DNA of 64,000 nucleotides, taken from Sulfidibacter corallicola. Lineage in GTDB: Bacteria > Acidobacteriota > Holophagae > Acanthopleuribacterales > Acanthopleuribacteraceae. Under the pieces are notes generated by a model that did not search any database, was not told where the DNA came from, and was given only the letters and a program-made list of their open reading frames with translations. Shown here piece after piece: positions 41,606-50,938 of the stretch (position 1 is the first letter of the stretch; every line of letters starts with the position of its first letter). The DNA lies in contig NZ_CP071793.1 of assembly GCF_017498545.1 (NCBI RefSeq), positions 4,923,001 through 4,987,000 of the forward strand, given 5' to 3'. The translations under genes were made by a program, and so were the position numbers.

Positions 41606-42374
41606 ACGCTTGGCTGGTTTTATGGTGCTGTTTCACGCGCTGACCGCCTGGGCCGGCGAGCCCGACGTCACCGAAATCATCGAGAAGGCCAACCGCGCCG
41701 CCTACTACGCCGGCAAGGACGGCCGCGCCGACGTCGCCATGAAAATCGACGACGGCAAGGGCAACATCCGCGAGCGCGCCTTCACCATCCTGCGATTGAA
41801 CACGGGTGAGGTGGACCAACGTTTCTACGTCTATTTCAAAGCGCCCGCCGACGTTCGCAAAATGGCCTATCTGGTTTGGAAAAATCCGGGAAGAGAGGAT
41901 GATCGGTGGCTCTGGTTGCCCGCCTTGAACCTGGTGAAACGCATCGCGCCCGGTGACAAACGCACCTCCTTCGTGGGTTCGGACTTCGTGTACGAAGACG
42001 TGTCGGGACGCGATCTGGCCGCCGACCACCACGAGCTCGTGGAAACCACCGACACCCAATACGTCGTCGAGAACACCCCCAAAAAGCCGGATGAGGTGGA
42101 GTTCTCCTCCTACAAGGTATGGATCGACAAGGACACGTTCCTCCCTCGCAAGGCCGAGTACCGCGATAAATCCGGCAAGCTCTACCGGCGCGTCGAGGCC
42201 TTGGCCGTGACCGACGTCGACGGTTATCCGACCGTGACCGAGTCGCGGGTGCAGGACCTGGTCACCGGAGGTTCGACGCTGAATGCCTTCAGCAACATCA
42301 GCTATGACCTGGGCCTGGTGGACAAGATTTTCACCGAGCGATTCCTGCGTCGCCCGCCGCGGGAGATTCGATGA
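41598..42374 (+). CDS. LolA-like outer-membrane lipoprotein-sorting family protein
   Basis: A 258-residue secreted protein with a signal peptide (FKRLAGFMVLFHALTAWAGE, cleavage likely after AWA). It has a LolA/RseB-like half-barrel fold: FYVYFKAPADVRKMAYLVW, DDRWLWLPALNLVKRIAPGD, SFVGSDFVYEDVSGRDL, WIDKDTFLPRKAEYRDKSGK. Such proteins regularly accompany MMPL-type RND exporters and are thought to ferry lipid across the periplasm. The start has an AAGGAG site and overlaps the RND stop. Confidence 0.87.
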   Translation: MFKRLAGFMVLFHALTAWAGEPDVTEIIEKANRAAYYAGKDGRADVAMKIDDGKGNIRERAFTILRLNTGEVDQRFYVYFKAPADVRKMAYLVWKNPGREDDRWLWLPALNLVKRIAPGDKRTSFVGSDFVYEDVSGRDLAADHHELVETTDTQYVVENTPKKPDEVEFSSYKVWIDKDTFLPRKAEYRDKSGKLYRRVEALAVTDVDGYPTVTESRVQDLVTGGSTLNAFSNISYDLGLVDKIFTERFLRRPPREIR

Positions 42375-42405
42375 TCGAGCGTGCGAAACGGGCGGGAGGT
42401 ACGTC

Positions 42406-43674
42406 ATGCGGATGAAGTTTTTGGTTCTCTTGGTTTGGACCTGTGCGCTCATGGGAGGCGAGGCCCCTTTCGGCTTCGAAGCCCACGGGTTCTTCGATGT
42501 TCGGGCCGGCTTTCGCCTGCAGAACGACGCCACCCAACGAGACACCAGTCTCGCCGAATCGCGGCTGCAATTGGATCTCAACCGAATGGGCGAATGGACC
42601 ACGCTTCAAATTCGCGGCGATGCCGTCTACGACGACGTCATCGACGACCGCGACATCGATTTGGAAACCGGTCGGGGTTGGTTCGACCTGCGCGAGGCCA
42701 ATCTGCTGTTCTCGCCGAATCGGTCGATGGACGTGAAGGTGGGCCGCCAGATCCTCACTTGGGGAACCGGTGACCTGTTGTTCGTCAACGACCTGTTTCC
42801 CAAGGATTGGCAATCGTTCTTCTCCGGTCGTCAGACGGAATACCTCAAGGCTCCTTCCGATGCCCTGATGATGAGTTTCTTTCCGTCGTTCGCCAATATC
42901 GATCTGGTCTACACGCCGCGCTTCGATGCCGATCGCTTCATTCGCGGCGAGCGTTTCTCCTATTGGAACGGCAATCTGGGACGTCGCGCCGGTCGCGACG
43001 CGGTCGTCGCGGTGGATCGGCCCGATCGGTGGGTGGACGATGGCGAATGGGCCTTGAGGATTTCCCGAACGATCAAGGGCTACGAGTTGGCGTTCTACGG
43101 ATATGACGGATTTTGGAAGAGCCCGGCCGGCCAGGATCCGGTGCGCGGCTTGGCGACCTTTCCCGAACTGCGCGTATGGGGGGCGTCCTTGCGCGGTGGG
43201 TTCGGCAAAGGCCTGATTCATGCCGAATTCGGCTGGTACGATTCGCGCCGAGATCGCGATGGCGAAGATCCGACGGTGGGCAACGGCGAAATACGGGTCC
43301 TCTTGGGGTATGAACGGGAGCTGGCGCGCGAGTTTACCCTGGGCGTTCAGTATTACCTGGAACGGATGCTGGACTACGAAAACTACCGAGCCAGCCTTCC
43401 GGCGGGTTTGGTGGGCCGCGATCGGAACCGCCACGTGACCACGGTGCGATTGACCAGGACCGCCATGAACCAGAACCTGACGCTGTCCCTGTTCGGGTAT
43501 GCCTCGCCCAGCGACAACGACTTCTACCTGCGGCCTTCGGTCTCGTGGAAGGTGACCGACGCCTGGCAGGTATTCGCGGGGGGGAATTTGTTCGGTGGCT
43601 CGCGCGACCACACCTTCTTCGGACAGTTCGAGAAGAACAGCAACGCCTACGGCGGTTTCCGCTACAGCTTTTGA
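42406..43674 (+). CDS. Outer-membrane beta-barrel protein of the RND operon
   Basis: A 422-residue protein with signal peptide (KFLVLLVWTCALMGGEA), then alternating amphipathic strands and a terminal Phe (GGFRYSF), hallmarks of an outer-membrane barrel. The N-terminal HGFFDVRAGFRLQNDA and KVGRQILTWGTGDLLFVND resemble DUF1302-/alginate-export-type porins that accompany RND plus LolA-like genes. The start ATG 42406 has a GGGAGG site; the longer open frame from 42283 overlaps the previous gene and is not used. It is probably the outer-membrane exit or acceptor of the exporter. Confidence 0.82.
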   Translation: MRMKFLVLLVWTCALMGGEAPFGFEAHGFFDVRAGFRLQNDATQRDTSLAESRLQLDLNRMGEWTTLQIRGDAVYDDVIDDRDIDLETGRGWFDLREANLLFSPNRSMDVKVGRQILTWGTGDLLFVNDLFPKDWQSFFSGRQTEYLKAPSDALMMSFFPSFANIDLVYTPRFDADRFIRGERFSYWNGNLGRRAGRDAVVAVDRPDRWVDDGEWALRISRTIKGYELAFYGYDGFWKSPAGQDPVRGLATFPELRVWGASLRGGFGKGLIHAEFGWYDSRRDRDGEDPTVGNGEIRVLLGYERELAREFTLGVQYYLERMLDYENYRASLPAGLVGRDRNRHVTTVRLTRTAMNQNLTLSLFGYASPSDNDFYLRPSVSWKVTDAWQVFAGGNLFGGSRDHTFFGQFEKNSNAYGGFRYSF

Positions 43675-43803
43675 GTGGGAAAGTCGATGCCTCCGCGTTC
43701 TCCGTGACCTTGGTGGTAAAAATCCCGGAAAACTCCCCGCTCGGTATTTGGCTCGAATGATGAGAGAATCGCGCCAAACTTCACCGATTCGGGAGATGCG
43801 ACC

Positions 43804-44319
43804 ATGGCCGACACACCCCTCATTCGAACGCTGGATCCAGGTGATTGCGACATCATGGTATCCATCATCCGCGAAGGATTGCGCAGTCTGACCGGCGGTA
43901 GCTGCGGTTCCGGCGTCGACGATCGCGAACTCGACGACCTGTACGCGGCCTACCGAGCGGAGGGCCGCCGTTACCTGGTCCTCTCCGAGGGCGAGGCTTT
44001 GTTGGGCGGCGGCGGTTTCGCACCCCTGAAAGGTCGCGAGGGCGAAGGCATCTGCGAACTTCAGCGGATGTATCTGAGACCGGAATCGCGCGGTCGCGGT
44101 CTGGGCCGGCTGCTGTTGGAGCGCCTTTTGGCGGAAGCCGTCGCGGCCGGCTACCATCGCTGTTATTTGGAAACACACCGCAATATGACCGCCGCTCAGA
44201 AGCTCTACGCCCGTTTCGGGTTCCGGCGCGCGGAGGATCGCACCGGCGCCACCGGGCATTCCGCCTGTGACCTGTTCTTCGTGAAAGATTTGAGTGCCGA
44301 TCCGCACCGGGAAGCCTGA
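43804..44319 (+). CDS. GNAT-family N-acetyltransferase
   Basis: A 171-residue acetyl-CoA-dependent acetyltransferase. The beta4/alpha3 signature RMYLRPESRGRGLGRLLLERL contains the acetyl-CoA-binding RxxGxG loop, followed by CYLETHRNMTAAQKLYARFGF. The substrate is unknown. It is 129 bp after the porin-like gene and probably separately expressed. Confidence 0.9.
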   Translation: MADTPLIRTLDPGDCDIMVSIIREGLRSLTGGSCGSGVDDRELDDLYAAYRAEGRRYLVLSEGEALLGGGGFAPLKGREGEGICELQRMYLRPESRGRGLGRLLLERLLAEAVAAGYHRCYLETHRNMTAAQKLYARFGFRRAEDRTGATGHSACDLFFVKDLSADPHREA

Positions 44320-44340
44320 TGGGCACCAGCCATCTTTTTT
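44318..44340 (+). terminator. Weak terminator after the GNAT gene
   Basis: GATGG (44318-44322) pairs with CCATC (44330-44334), followed by six T. The stem is only 5 bp and overlaps the stop codon. Confidence 0.45.
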
Positions 44341-44656
44341 ATATGTAAGGTAAATGAAGAAAAATATCGTCTAAGTGACACGATGTATTCGTCTCACCCT
44401 TGCTCCCTCAGTATCGGTCTCCAGTGATCCCGCGAATGGCCCTCGAATCCTCGCGGACACGCCCGAAACAGAAATGCCCCATCCCGGCCAGGCGGTTCGA
44501 TCGCGATGGCCAATTCTGTGGCTTACCCCAAGAGAACCAAAAGTTTGCTGGGAGCGTTGGAGACGCACTGGTACAATTTTGGAGCCTTCCTGGATTCCTT
44601 TTTCACCCTGTCATCCGTGCTTGGATGTGTGAAGTCCGACCGTCACGAGGTTTTTC
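44341..44656. other. Intergenic region before the MoxR operon
   Basis: About 316 bp without a supportable gene; short open frames have no family features. The moxR promoter is expected here but was not recognised. Confidence 0.4.
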
Positions 44657-45712
44657 ATGAGTGCGCCGACTGCCGCCAACCAATTGGTCCCGCCCGAAGT
44701 TCTCGAAGTGGCGAAAAGCTATACCGACCACACCTTGGAGCAATTGGACAAGATCCTGTTGGGCCGATCGCAGCTTCACCGCCTGGTGCTCATCGCCGTT
44801 TTGGCGCGTGGCCACCTTTTGCTGGAGGGCATGCCCGGTTTGGGAAAAACCGAATTGGTAAAGGCGCTCGGAGCCATTTTGGACCTGGATTTCAAGCGGG
44901 TCCAGTTTACGCCGGACCTGATGCCCTCGGACATCCTGGGTGCGCACATCCTGCAGGAAACCGCGACGGGCGGACGCGAGATGAGTTTCCGGCCCGGACC
45001 GGTGTTCACGAATATTCTGTTGGCCGACGAAATCAACCGCGCTTCGCCAAAAACCCAGTCCGCGCTCCTGGAGGCCATGCAGGAGGGTGCGGTGACGCTC
45101 TTGGGGGAAACGCGTCCCTTGCCCTCGCCGTTCTTCGTGCTGGCGTCCCAGAACCCGATCGACCTGGAGGGCACCTATCCCTTGCCCGAGGCCCAGCTCG
45201 ATCGTTTCCTGTTCAAGCTGGAGGTGGGTACGCCCGAAGTGGACGTGCTGGCGCAGATCATCGGTACCCGGCGCCGCGGCCTGGCACCCAAACCCGATTG
45301 GCGCCTCTCGCGGGAGGAGTTGGCCAAACTGTTCGGCGTGCTGGAGCATATTTTCGTGCCCAAGCCGGTTTGTCAGTTCATCAGCCGCCTGGTGGCCGCG
45401 AGTCATCCCGAGCATCCCCTGGCGCCGGCCCTGGTGAAGGAAAACGTGTCGTTCGGTGCCTCGCCCCGAGCCGCGATCGCGATCGCCGAGGCAGTTCGTG
45501 CCCTGGCCCTGATCGAGGGCCGCCCCACGGCGGGTTTCGAGGATGTGCGGGTCGTGGCGGAATCCGCGTTGAACCATCGTTTGATTTTGAAGTACCAGGC
45601 CAAGGTAAACGGCGTCACCAGCCGCGATCTCATTCAAGCGCTGCTGGCGGAGATCACCCAGGACGACCTGACCCTGCCGAAAGGGGTTTCGTTGGAGGAT
45701 CGCCGTGCCTAG
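44657..45712 (+). CDS. MoxR-family AAA+ ATPase
   Basis: A 351-residue AAA+ chaperone-like ATPase: Walker A LLEGMPGLGKTELVKAL, Walker B ILLADEINRASPKTQSALLEAM, sensor-1 LASQNPIDLEGTYPLPEAQLD and arginine-finger RF motif (LDRFLFKLEV). MoxR proteins act with VWA-domain partners, three of which follow. It overlaps the next gene by 8 bp. It is the first gene of a seven-gene operon. Confidence 0.95.
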   Translation: MSAPTAANQLVPPEVLEVAKSYTDHTLEQLDKILLGRSQLHRLVLIAVLARGHLLLEGMPGLGKTELVKALGAILDLDFKRVQFTPDLMPSDILGAHILQETATGGREMSFRPGPVFTNILLADEINRASPKTQSALLEAMQEGAVTLLGETRPLPSPFFVLASQNPIDLEGTYPLPEAQLDRFLFKLEVGTPEVDVLAQIIGTRRRGLAPKPDWRLSREELAKLFGVLEHIFVPKPVCQFISRLVAASHPEHPLAPALVKENVSFGASPRAAIAIAEAVRALALIEGRPTAGFEDVRVVAESALNHRLILKYQAKVNGVTSRDLIQALLAEITQDDLTLPKGVSLEDRRA

Positions 45713-47501
45713 ACGGGGGCTCACCGCGCTGGTTCTCTGGTTGACGGGTACGCTGCTCTTCGCCAGCACACCGCGCTATTCCGAGGATTACGGCAGCCTG
45801 TTCATCCAGGCTCGCCAAACCCCGTCCGCCCTCAGCGGCCACGGTTACACCTCGCTCGAGTTCGATCTCGTCAACAAGCTGGATTCACGGCCGTTGGAGG
45901 TGAAAATCTCGCTTTTCGCCGGCTATCACCTTTACAGCAACAACGATGCGGAATTGGCCTACGGGCGCACCTTTTCCCTTTCTGCCGGCGAATCGCGTCG
46001 CGTGCGCGTTCCCTTTTGGCGGTGGTGTGGCCAACCCGACCGGGCCCAGATCTGGCTCGATGGCAAGGCCATGGAGAATCTGTTGTTGGTGCCGATGGGC
46101 CACGAGGCGGTTCCGAACGCGCCCAATTTTGGCGTGGTTACGGTTCTTTTCAGCAAATCGATCGAGGCACCGGAAGATATCGCCCATCTTGCCGAAAACC
46201 CACAAGTGCAGCACGATGGATCATCGGTCAAAACGAGTGCCGGAACCGCGGGATACCTGGAGGCCGATCAAAGTGACATCGAACGCTGGAGCGATTTCTG
46301 GTTGGATTACACCCAGTTCGACATGGTGGCGCTGACCGGCAGCGATTGGTCCTCGTTGACGGGAGGCCAGCGCGAGGCGTTGCGGACCTACGTCCACGCC
46401 GGAGGTATCCTGCTTTTGGATCGGAGCACGAACCTACCCCATGAGTTGAAGCCTCGAGATCACCAAACCCGTCTGGGGATGCCGCTGAGTTTTGTGGGAT
46501 TCGGCCTGGTGTATGCCTGTGCCGGCAGCTTGACCGACTTGAGTGCCGAACAGTGGTACCTGTTTTTGGACGACTCGATCGCAAACGGGAAACGTTGGGA
46601 GCAAACGCTCGGAAACGCGCTGCAAAACAACGAATTGTTTTCGGTCATCGAGGGTTTGGGGATTCCCGTTCGGTCCTTCATCGTTTTGCTGATCGTGTTC
46701 GTTTTGTTGATCGGGCCCCTGAACCTGTTGTTCGTGATCAAGAAGGGTCGCCGCATCTGGATATTCTGGACCATTCCCCTGCTTTCGATTTTTGCAACCG
46801 GTTCGTTGGTTGCGGCCGCCCTGGTATCCGACGGTCTCAGCATCAAGTTGCGCTCGGTGGGTTTCACCCTTCTCGACCAGACTCGGCATCGCGCCATCAG
46901 TGTGGGCACCACGGGGGTCTATTCGCCGCTCACCTCGTCGCAGGGTTTGCAATTCGGAGCCGGTACCGAGATCTTTCCGATGTTTCAGCAGCAATCCGGC
47001 AACCGCGGCGTGTCTCTGGATGGCGGCCAGATCCTCACCAACGGATGGCTCCGCGCCCGCTTGCCGTTCCATTACCAGGAACGCAAGGTGGAGCTGCGGC
47101 GGGAACGCCTGGTGATGGAATCGAAGGACGGGCGCACGATCGAGGTGACCAACGGCCTGGGTGTTCACATCGAGGAATTGTGGGTCGCCAATGGGGCGGG
47201 TCGTATCTTTCGTGCCATCGAAATCGAGCCCGGTGGTCGGGTCCGGGCCCAGCCGGATCCGAGCCTCCAGGCCACCGCCGTGCCCCCTTCGTTGTGCCGC
47301 GAGGCGTATTTCCTGCCGTGGAACAAGGACGTCAAAGAATTCGAGGCGCGTTTCCGGCCCTCCGCCAACCAGATTTTCCTGAACCCACATGACTATCTTG
47401 CCGTGGTTCGCGGGACGCCGTTTCTGGATACGACGCTCTCGGAAGACATCGAGCGCAGCAGCAAGACGTTGGTCTACGGCATCCGGGAAGGTGCCCCTTG
47501 A
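45705..47501 (+). CDS. Secreted/membrane protein of the MoxR operon (GATase-like domain)
   Basis: A 598-residue envelope protein with an N-terminal signal peptide (TALVLWLTGTLLFAS). The extracytoplasmic part contains a class I glutamine-amidotransferase-like segment without an obvious nucleophile (FDMVALTGSDWSSL … YVHAGGILLLDRS, ~205-245). Two membrane helices follow at ~325-375 (FIVLLIVFVLLIGPLNLLFV and FWTIPLLSIFATGSLVAAAL), then a beta-rich C-terminal domain. This layout is usual in MoxR/DUF58/VWA clusters. The reaction is unknown. It overlaps its neighbours by 8 and 4 bp. Confidence 0.75.
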   Translation: MPRRGLTALVLWLTGTLLFASTPRYSEDYGSLFIQARQTPSALSGHGYTSLEFDLVNKLDSRPLEVKISLFAGYHLYSNNDAELAYGRTFSLSAGESRRVRVPFWRWCGQPDRAQIWLDGKAMENLLLVPMGHEAVPNAPNFGVVTVLFSKSIEAPEDIAHLAENPQVQHDGSSVKTSAGTAGYLEADQSDIERWSDFWLDYTQFDMVALTGSDWSSLTGGQREALRTYVHAGGILLLDRSTNLPHELKPRDHQTRLGMPLSFVGFGLVYACAGSLTDLSAEQWYLFLDDSIANGKRWEQTLGNALQNNELFSVIEGLGIPVRSFIVLLIVFVLLIGPLNLLFVIKKGRRIWIFWTIPLLSIFATGSLVAAALVSDGLSIKLRSVGFTLLDQTRHRAISVGTTGVYSPLTSSQGLQFGAGTEIFPMFQQQSGNRGVSLDGGQILTNGWLRARLPFHYQERKVELRRERLVMESKDGRTIEVTNGLGVHIEELWVANGAGRIFRAIEIEPGGRVRAQPDPSLQATAVPPSLCREAYFLPWNKDVKEFEARFRPSANQIFLNPHDYLAVVRGTPFLDTTLSEDIERSSKTLVYGIREGAP

Positions 47502-48427
47502 GAATCGTGGTGGAGGATTTGAAGCGCTATTTCGGAGAAACGAAAGCGGTCGACGGCATCAGCTTTTCGATCGAGGAAGGGGCGATCTACGGTTTCGTGG
47601 GTCCCAACGGTGCGGGCAAGACGACCACGATGCGCATCATGGCCACGCTGGACGAACCCACCTCCGGCGACGTCCGCATCGGTGGGGTCTCCATCATCGA
47701 ACGTCCCGAGCAGGTGCGGCGCTATATCGGATTCATGCCGGATGCGCTTCCCAACCACCGCGACATGACGATTACCGAATACCTGGATTTCTTTGCCCGC
47801 GCCCACGGTATCAAGGGACCGCAGCGGGCGCGCACGCTCACCGATGTCCAGGCCTTCACCGGCGTGACGCCGATCCAACACAAGAGCTTGAATCAGTTGT
47901 CCAAGGGCATGAAACAACGGGTCAGCCTGGCTCGGGCACTGATTCACGATCCGCAGTTCCTCATTATGGACGAGCCGGCGGCGGGCCTGGATCCCAAAGC
48001 CAGAGTCGAATTGCGCGAATTGATCCGGGCGCTGGCCCGTCAGGGCAAGTCGATCTTCATCAGCTCGCACATTCTCGGTGAACTCACGGAAATCTGCGAC
48101 GGCACGGTCATCATCGAACAGGGCCGGCTGTTGCGGGCCGGGAAGATTCACGATCTGCTGCACCAGGATCAACCCCATTGCCACTACTGGATCGCCGCCC
48201 GCTGCGAGCCCCACCGCCTACTCGAAACCTGCATGACGCTGCCTTTGGTGGAGGAAGTCGAGATCGTGGGTCAGGAGGTCCGCGTGCAGCTCCCGCTCAC
48301 CGACGAAGCACCCGTCACCTTGTTGAACCACCTGGTGACCAGCGGTCTGGCGGTCCACGAATTTCGACGTCAACGGGCCGATCTGGAGCAGATGTTCATG
48401 AAGGTCACGGCGGGAAAGATTCATTAG
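47498..48427 (+). CDS. ABC transporter ATP-binding protein
   Basis: A 309-residue ATPase starting at TTG 47498, overlapping the upstream stop (TTGA). It has Walker A GPNGAGKTTTMRIM, signature LSKGMKQRVSLARALIHD, Walker B FLIMDEPAAGLD and H-loop ISSHILGEL. The last ~90 residues form the C-terminal extension of the CcmA/NatA/gliding-type subfamily. It pairs with the permease at 48482. Confidence 0.92.
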   Translation: MRIVVEDLKRYFGETKAVDGISFSIEEGAIYGFVGPNGAGKTTTMRIMATLDEPTSGDVRIGGVSIIERPEQVRRYIGFMPDALPNHRDMTITEYLDFFARAHGIKGPQRARTLTDVQAFTGVTPIQHKSLNQLSKGMKQRVSLARALIHDPQFLIMDEPAAGLDPKARVELRELIRALARQGKSIFISSHILGELTEICDGTVIIEQGRLLRAGKIHDLLHQDQPHCHYWIAARCEPHRLLETCMTLPLVEEVEIVGQEVRVQLPLTDEAPVTLLNHLVTSGLAVHEFRRQRADLEQMFMKVTAGKIH

Positions 48428-48481
48428 GGGTCGGGGGCACCGCTCTCGACGGGAAAGAAGCCACGGAGGAGGAACAAGCAC

Positions 48482-49972
48482 ATGAACGCCGTTCGCACAT
48501 GGTGGAGCCGGCTCGACGACCTGATCAATCCGGTCGTGGTCAAGGAAGTGCGTCAAGCCGTGCGTGGTCGCTTCGTTTCGGTCACCTTGAATTGCTTCCT
48601 GCTGGCCCTCCTGGCCACCAGCTCCGCCCTGTTGCCCGAATACGCCAATCCCGCCAATATCTATCATCGGGGCTACGAACTGATGCAGATTCTGGTGGGT
48701 ATTCTGCTGTTCACCACACTGATCTTCGTGCCCATCGCTTCCGGCGTGCGTCTCGCGCTCGAGCGCTCGGGCGACAACATCGACCTGCTCTACATTTCGG
48801 CGATCTCCCCGCGATCGATCGTGCTGGGCAAAATGCTGGCCTCGAGCCTGGTCACCGCCCTGTTTTTCTTTGCCGCGGCACCCTTCATCACCATGACCTA
48901 CTTTCTGCGCGGCACGGACTTCGTCGCGATCATGGTCTCCCTGTTTGTCGCCTACCTGGCGGTTCTCGGTACCATCCAATTGGCGATCTGTCTCGCCTGC
49001 TTCAAGACTCCGACGGCGATGAAGGTCATTCTTGCCGCGGGTTTTCTGGTGCTCGCCCTGTTCATCTTCGGTGGGACCATGGATCTCTTGAGTGATATCA
49101 ACCGCCGGGGCCTGGGTGGCCTGGTATTCCGCGGAGGCCTATGGGAACGGATTCTGGTGTTGCTCAGCATCGGCGTCATCGGCGGCCTGGGTTTGTTTTT
49201 TGTCTCCGTGGCACTCATCAAACCGGACTCCGCCAACAAGGGCAGGCAACCGCGCGCGTTTTTCTTCGTGGCCTGGACCCTTGTCTGCCTGACCATGGTG
49301 GTCTTCGACGCCAGCACCGACGTGTTGGAGGTGGGGGCCGTGTTCGGCCTCACCGCCGGCATCGTCGGCATGCTCGTGGCCGTGTCGGAACGGGACGACC
49401 CAGGCCTGCGGGTAAGGCGGGAAATTCCCGTTGCCGGTTGGCGTCGCGCGATCGCCTTCGCTTTTTTCAGCGGGTCGGCGTCGGGCATGGTCTGGTCTGT
49501 CCTGATGATGATGGCGGCGATCGGCTTCTCTTCGGGGTTCGTACGGTCCGGGATCTGGAATTCGATGGAAGAGATCATGGTGGGCGTGTCGCTCTACACG
49601 GTGTTTTACGGACTCGCCGCCCACCTGCTGCACCGCCATTGGCTGAAACGATTTTTTGGAAGAGGATGGACCTGGCTGGCTTCACTGGTGTTATTGGGAT
49701 TGGGCATGTTCGTGCCTTGGGCTTTGGGCGCGTTGCTCTTTCCTCAAAAGTGGAGTGACGGCGATCTTTCGCCCTATTTCTTTCTGTGGAATCCCTTCAC
49801 GCTGTCCAGTCATTCCCATCGGCCTCTGTCCCTGGCCATGGCCTCGATTTTCGTGGTGATCCTCGTGGTCCTGCGCCATCGTTGGTTCTTCACCTGCTGG
49901 TCCAAATTCAAGGCCGAGGTACCCTCGGAGCCTCCACCCCGGCGCGGCACCGAAATACGGGGTGTCGCATGA
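48482..49972 (+). CDS. ABC transporter permease (ABC-2-like)
   Basis: A 496-residue polytopic membrane protein with about ten hydrophobic helices. The N-terminus (INPVVVKEVRQAVRGRFVSV) is typical of ABC-2/NatB-like permeases of Acidobacteriota and Planctomycetes, and LLYISAISPRSIVLGKMLAS is the conserved cytoplasmic coupling stretch. The substrate is unknown. It follows the ATPase by 54 bp and overlaps the DUF58 gene by 4 bp. Confidence 0.85.
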   Translation: MNAVRTWWSRLDDLINPVVVKEVRQAVRGRFVSVTLNCFLLALLATSSALLPEYANPANIYHRGYELMQILVGILLFTTLIFVPIASGVRLALERSGDNIDLLYISAISPRSIVLGKMLASSLVTALFFFAAAPFITMTYFLRGTDFVAIMVSLFVAYLAVLGTIQLAICLACFKTPTAMKVILAAGFLVLALFIFGGTMDLLSDINRRGLGGLVFRGGLWERILVLLSIGVIGGLGLFFVSVALIKPDSANKGRQPRAFFFVAWTLVCLTMVVFDASTDVLEVGAVFGLTAGIVGMLVAVSERDDPGLRVRREIPVAGWRRAIAFAFFSGSASGMVWSVLMMMAAIGFSSGFVRSGIWNSMEEIMVGVSLYTVFYGLAAHLLHRHWLKRFFGRGWTWLASLVLLGLGMFVPWALGALLFPQKWSDGDLSPYFFLWNPFTLSSHSHRPLSLAMASIFVVILVVLRHRWFFTCWSKFKAEVPSEPPPRRGTEIRGVA

Positions 49973-50838
49973 CTCGACTTCGGCGCGACTTCCTCGAGCG
50001 GGGCTTTGCCCACGGCACGCATTTCGCCCTGGCGCCGCCCCGCACACACGTGCGCGGCCGACTTGGGTTCCATCAGGCGAAAGCCTCGGGTAGCTCCTTG
50101 GAGTACAAGGATTTCCGCGATTATCAACCCGGCGATGATCTGCGCCATATCGACTGGTCGGCCTACGCCCGCACCGATCGGCTGACCATCAAACGCTTCC
50201 ACGAAGAGGTCAATCCCTTTCTCGATCTCATTTTGGACAATTCGCGTTCGATGGATTTGCCCGATTCGCCCAAGGGTGGCGCCGCCGCCGGTCTTGCGGC
50301 GTTTTTCGTGGCCGCCGCCATCAACGCGGGTTTTTCCTTCCGCACCTGGTTGGCGAGTGAAGAGGTAGTGCCCTTGGATCACGGCGAAGCGCCCCCCTCG
50401 GCTTGGCGCGGCGAGCTGTTTGGAGATACCCGGTCGCCGGATCGCGGGCTCCTTGCCCCCCACCGTTTTCGACCGCGCGGTATTCGCATCTTCGTTTCGG
50501 ATCTCATGTGGCGTGCCGATCCGACCCCGATCCTCAACAATTTGTGTCGCGGTGCTTCGAGTGTCTTGATCGTCCAGGTTTTGGCCCGGCAGGATGTGAC
50601 CCCCTTGCAGGGCGGCAAGGTGCGCTTGGTCGACGCCGAAACCGGATCCGTACGGGAGCTGATGCTCAATGCGGCCAGCCTGGATCGCTACCAGCAGGCT
50701 TTTGCGCGTCATGGCCAGCTTTGGCGCGATGCGGCCATGCGGCACGGCGCGGTTCTGGCCCAATCCATCGCCGAAGATCTGGTGGTCGATTGGCGACTTC
50801 CGGATATCCTGTTCCATCAAAGCCTGGTGATGTGTTGA
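49969..50838 (+). CDS. DUF58 domain protein (VWA-like)
   Basis: A 289-residue cytosolic protein: GRLGFHQAKASGSSLEYKDF, RDYQPGDDLRHIDWSAYART and LTIKRFHEEVN form the DUF58 signature, followed by LDLILDNSRSM, a VWA-like MIDAS (DNSRS). ATG 49969 is coupled to the permease stop; the upstream open frame to 49786 is not used. DUF58 proteins are standard partners of MoxR ATPases. Confidence 0.92.
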   Translation: MTRLRRDFLERGFAHGTHFALAPPRTHVRGRLGFHQAKASGSSLEYKDFRDYQPGDDLRHIDWSAYARTDRLTIKRFHEEVNPFLDLILDNSRSMDLPDSPKGGAAAGLAAFFVAAAINAGFSFRTWLASEEVVPLDHGEAPPSAWRGELFGDTRSPDRGLLAPHRFRPRGIRIFVSDLMWRADPTPILNNLCRGASSVLIVQVLARQDVTPLQGGKVRLVDAETGSVRELMLNAASLDRYQQAFARHGQLWRDAAMRHGAVLAQSIAEDLVVDWRLPDILFHQSLVMC

Positions 50839-50938
50839 TGGTTTCTCTCTTCGTGGGTTCGCGCCGGGAGACCCGGATTCGACGCCATCGCGTTCCGTTT
50901 CGGGTTTGTCGTTCATTGATTTCAGGATCGTTGAAACC

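Noticed and set aside
39325-41643. 772-residue plus-strand frame and 641-residue minus-strand frame within the RND gene
   Set aside because: Low-complexity Arg/Gly/His-rich translations are typical shadows of a high-GC gene; the RND frame is clearly the real one.
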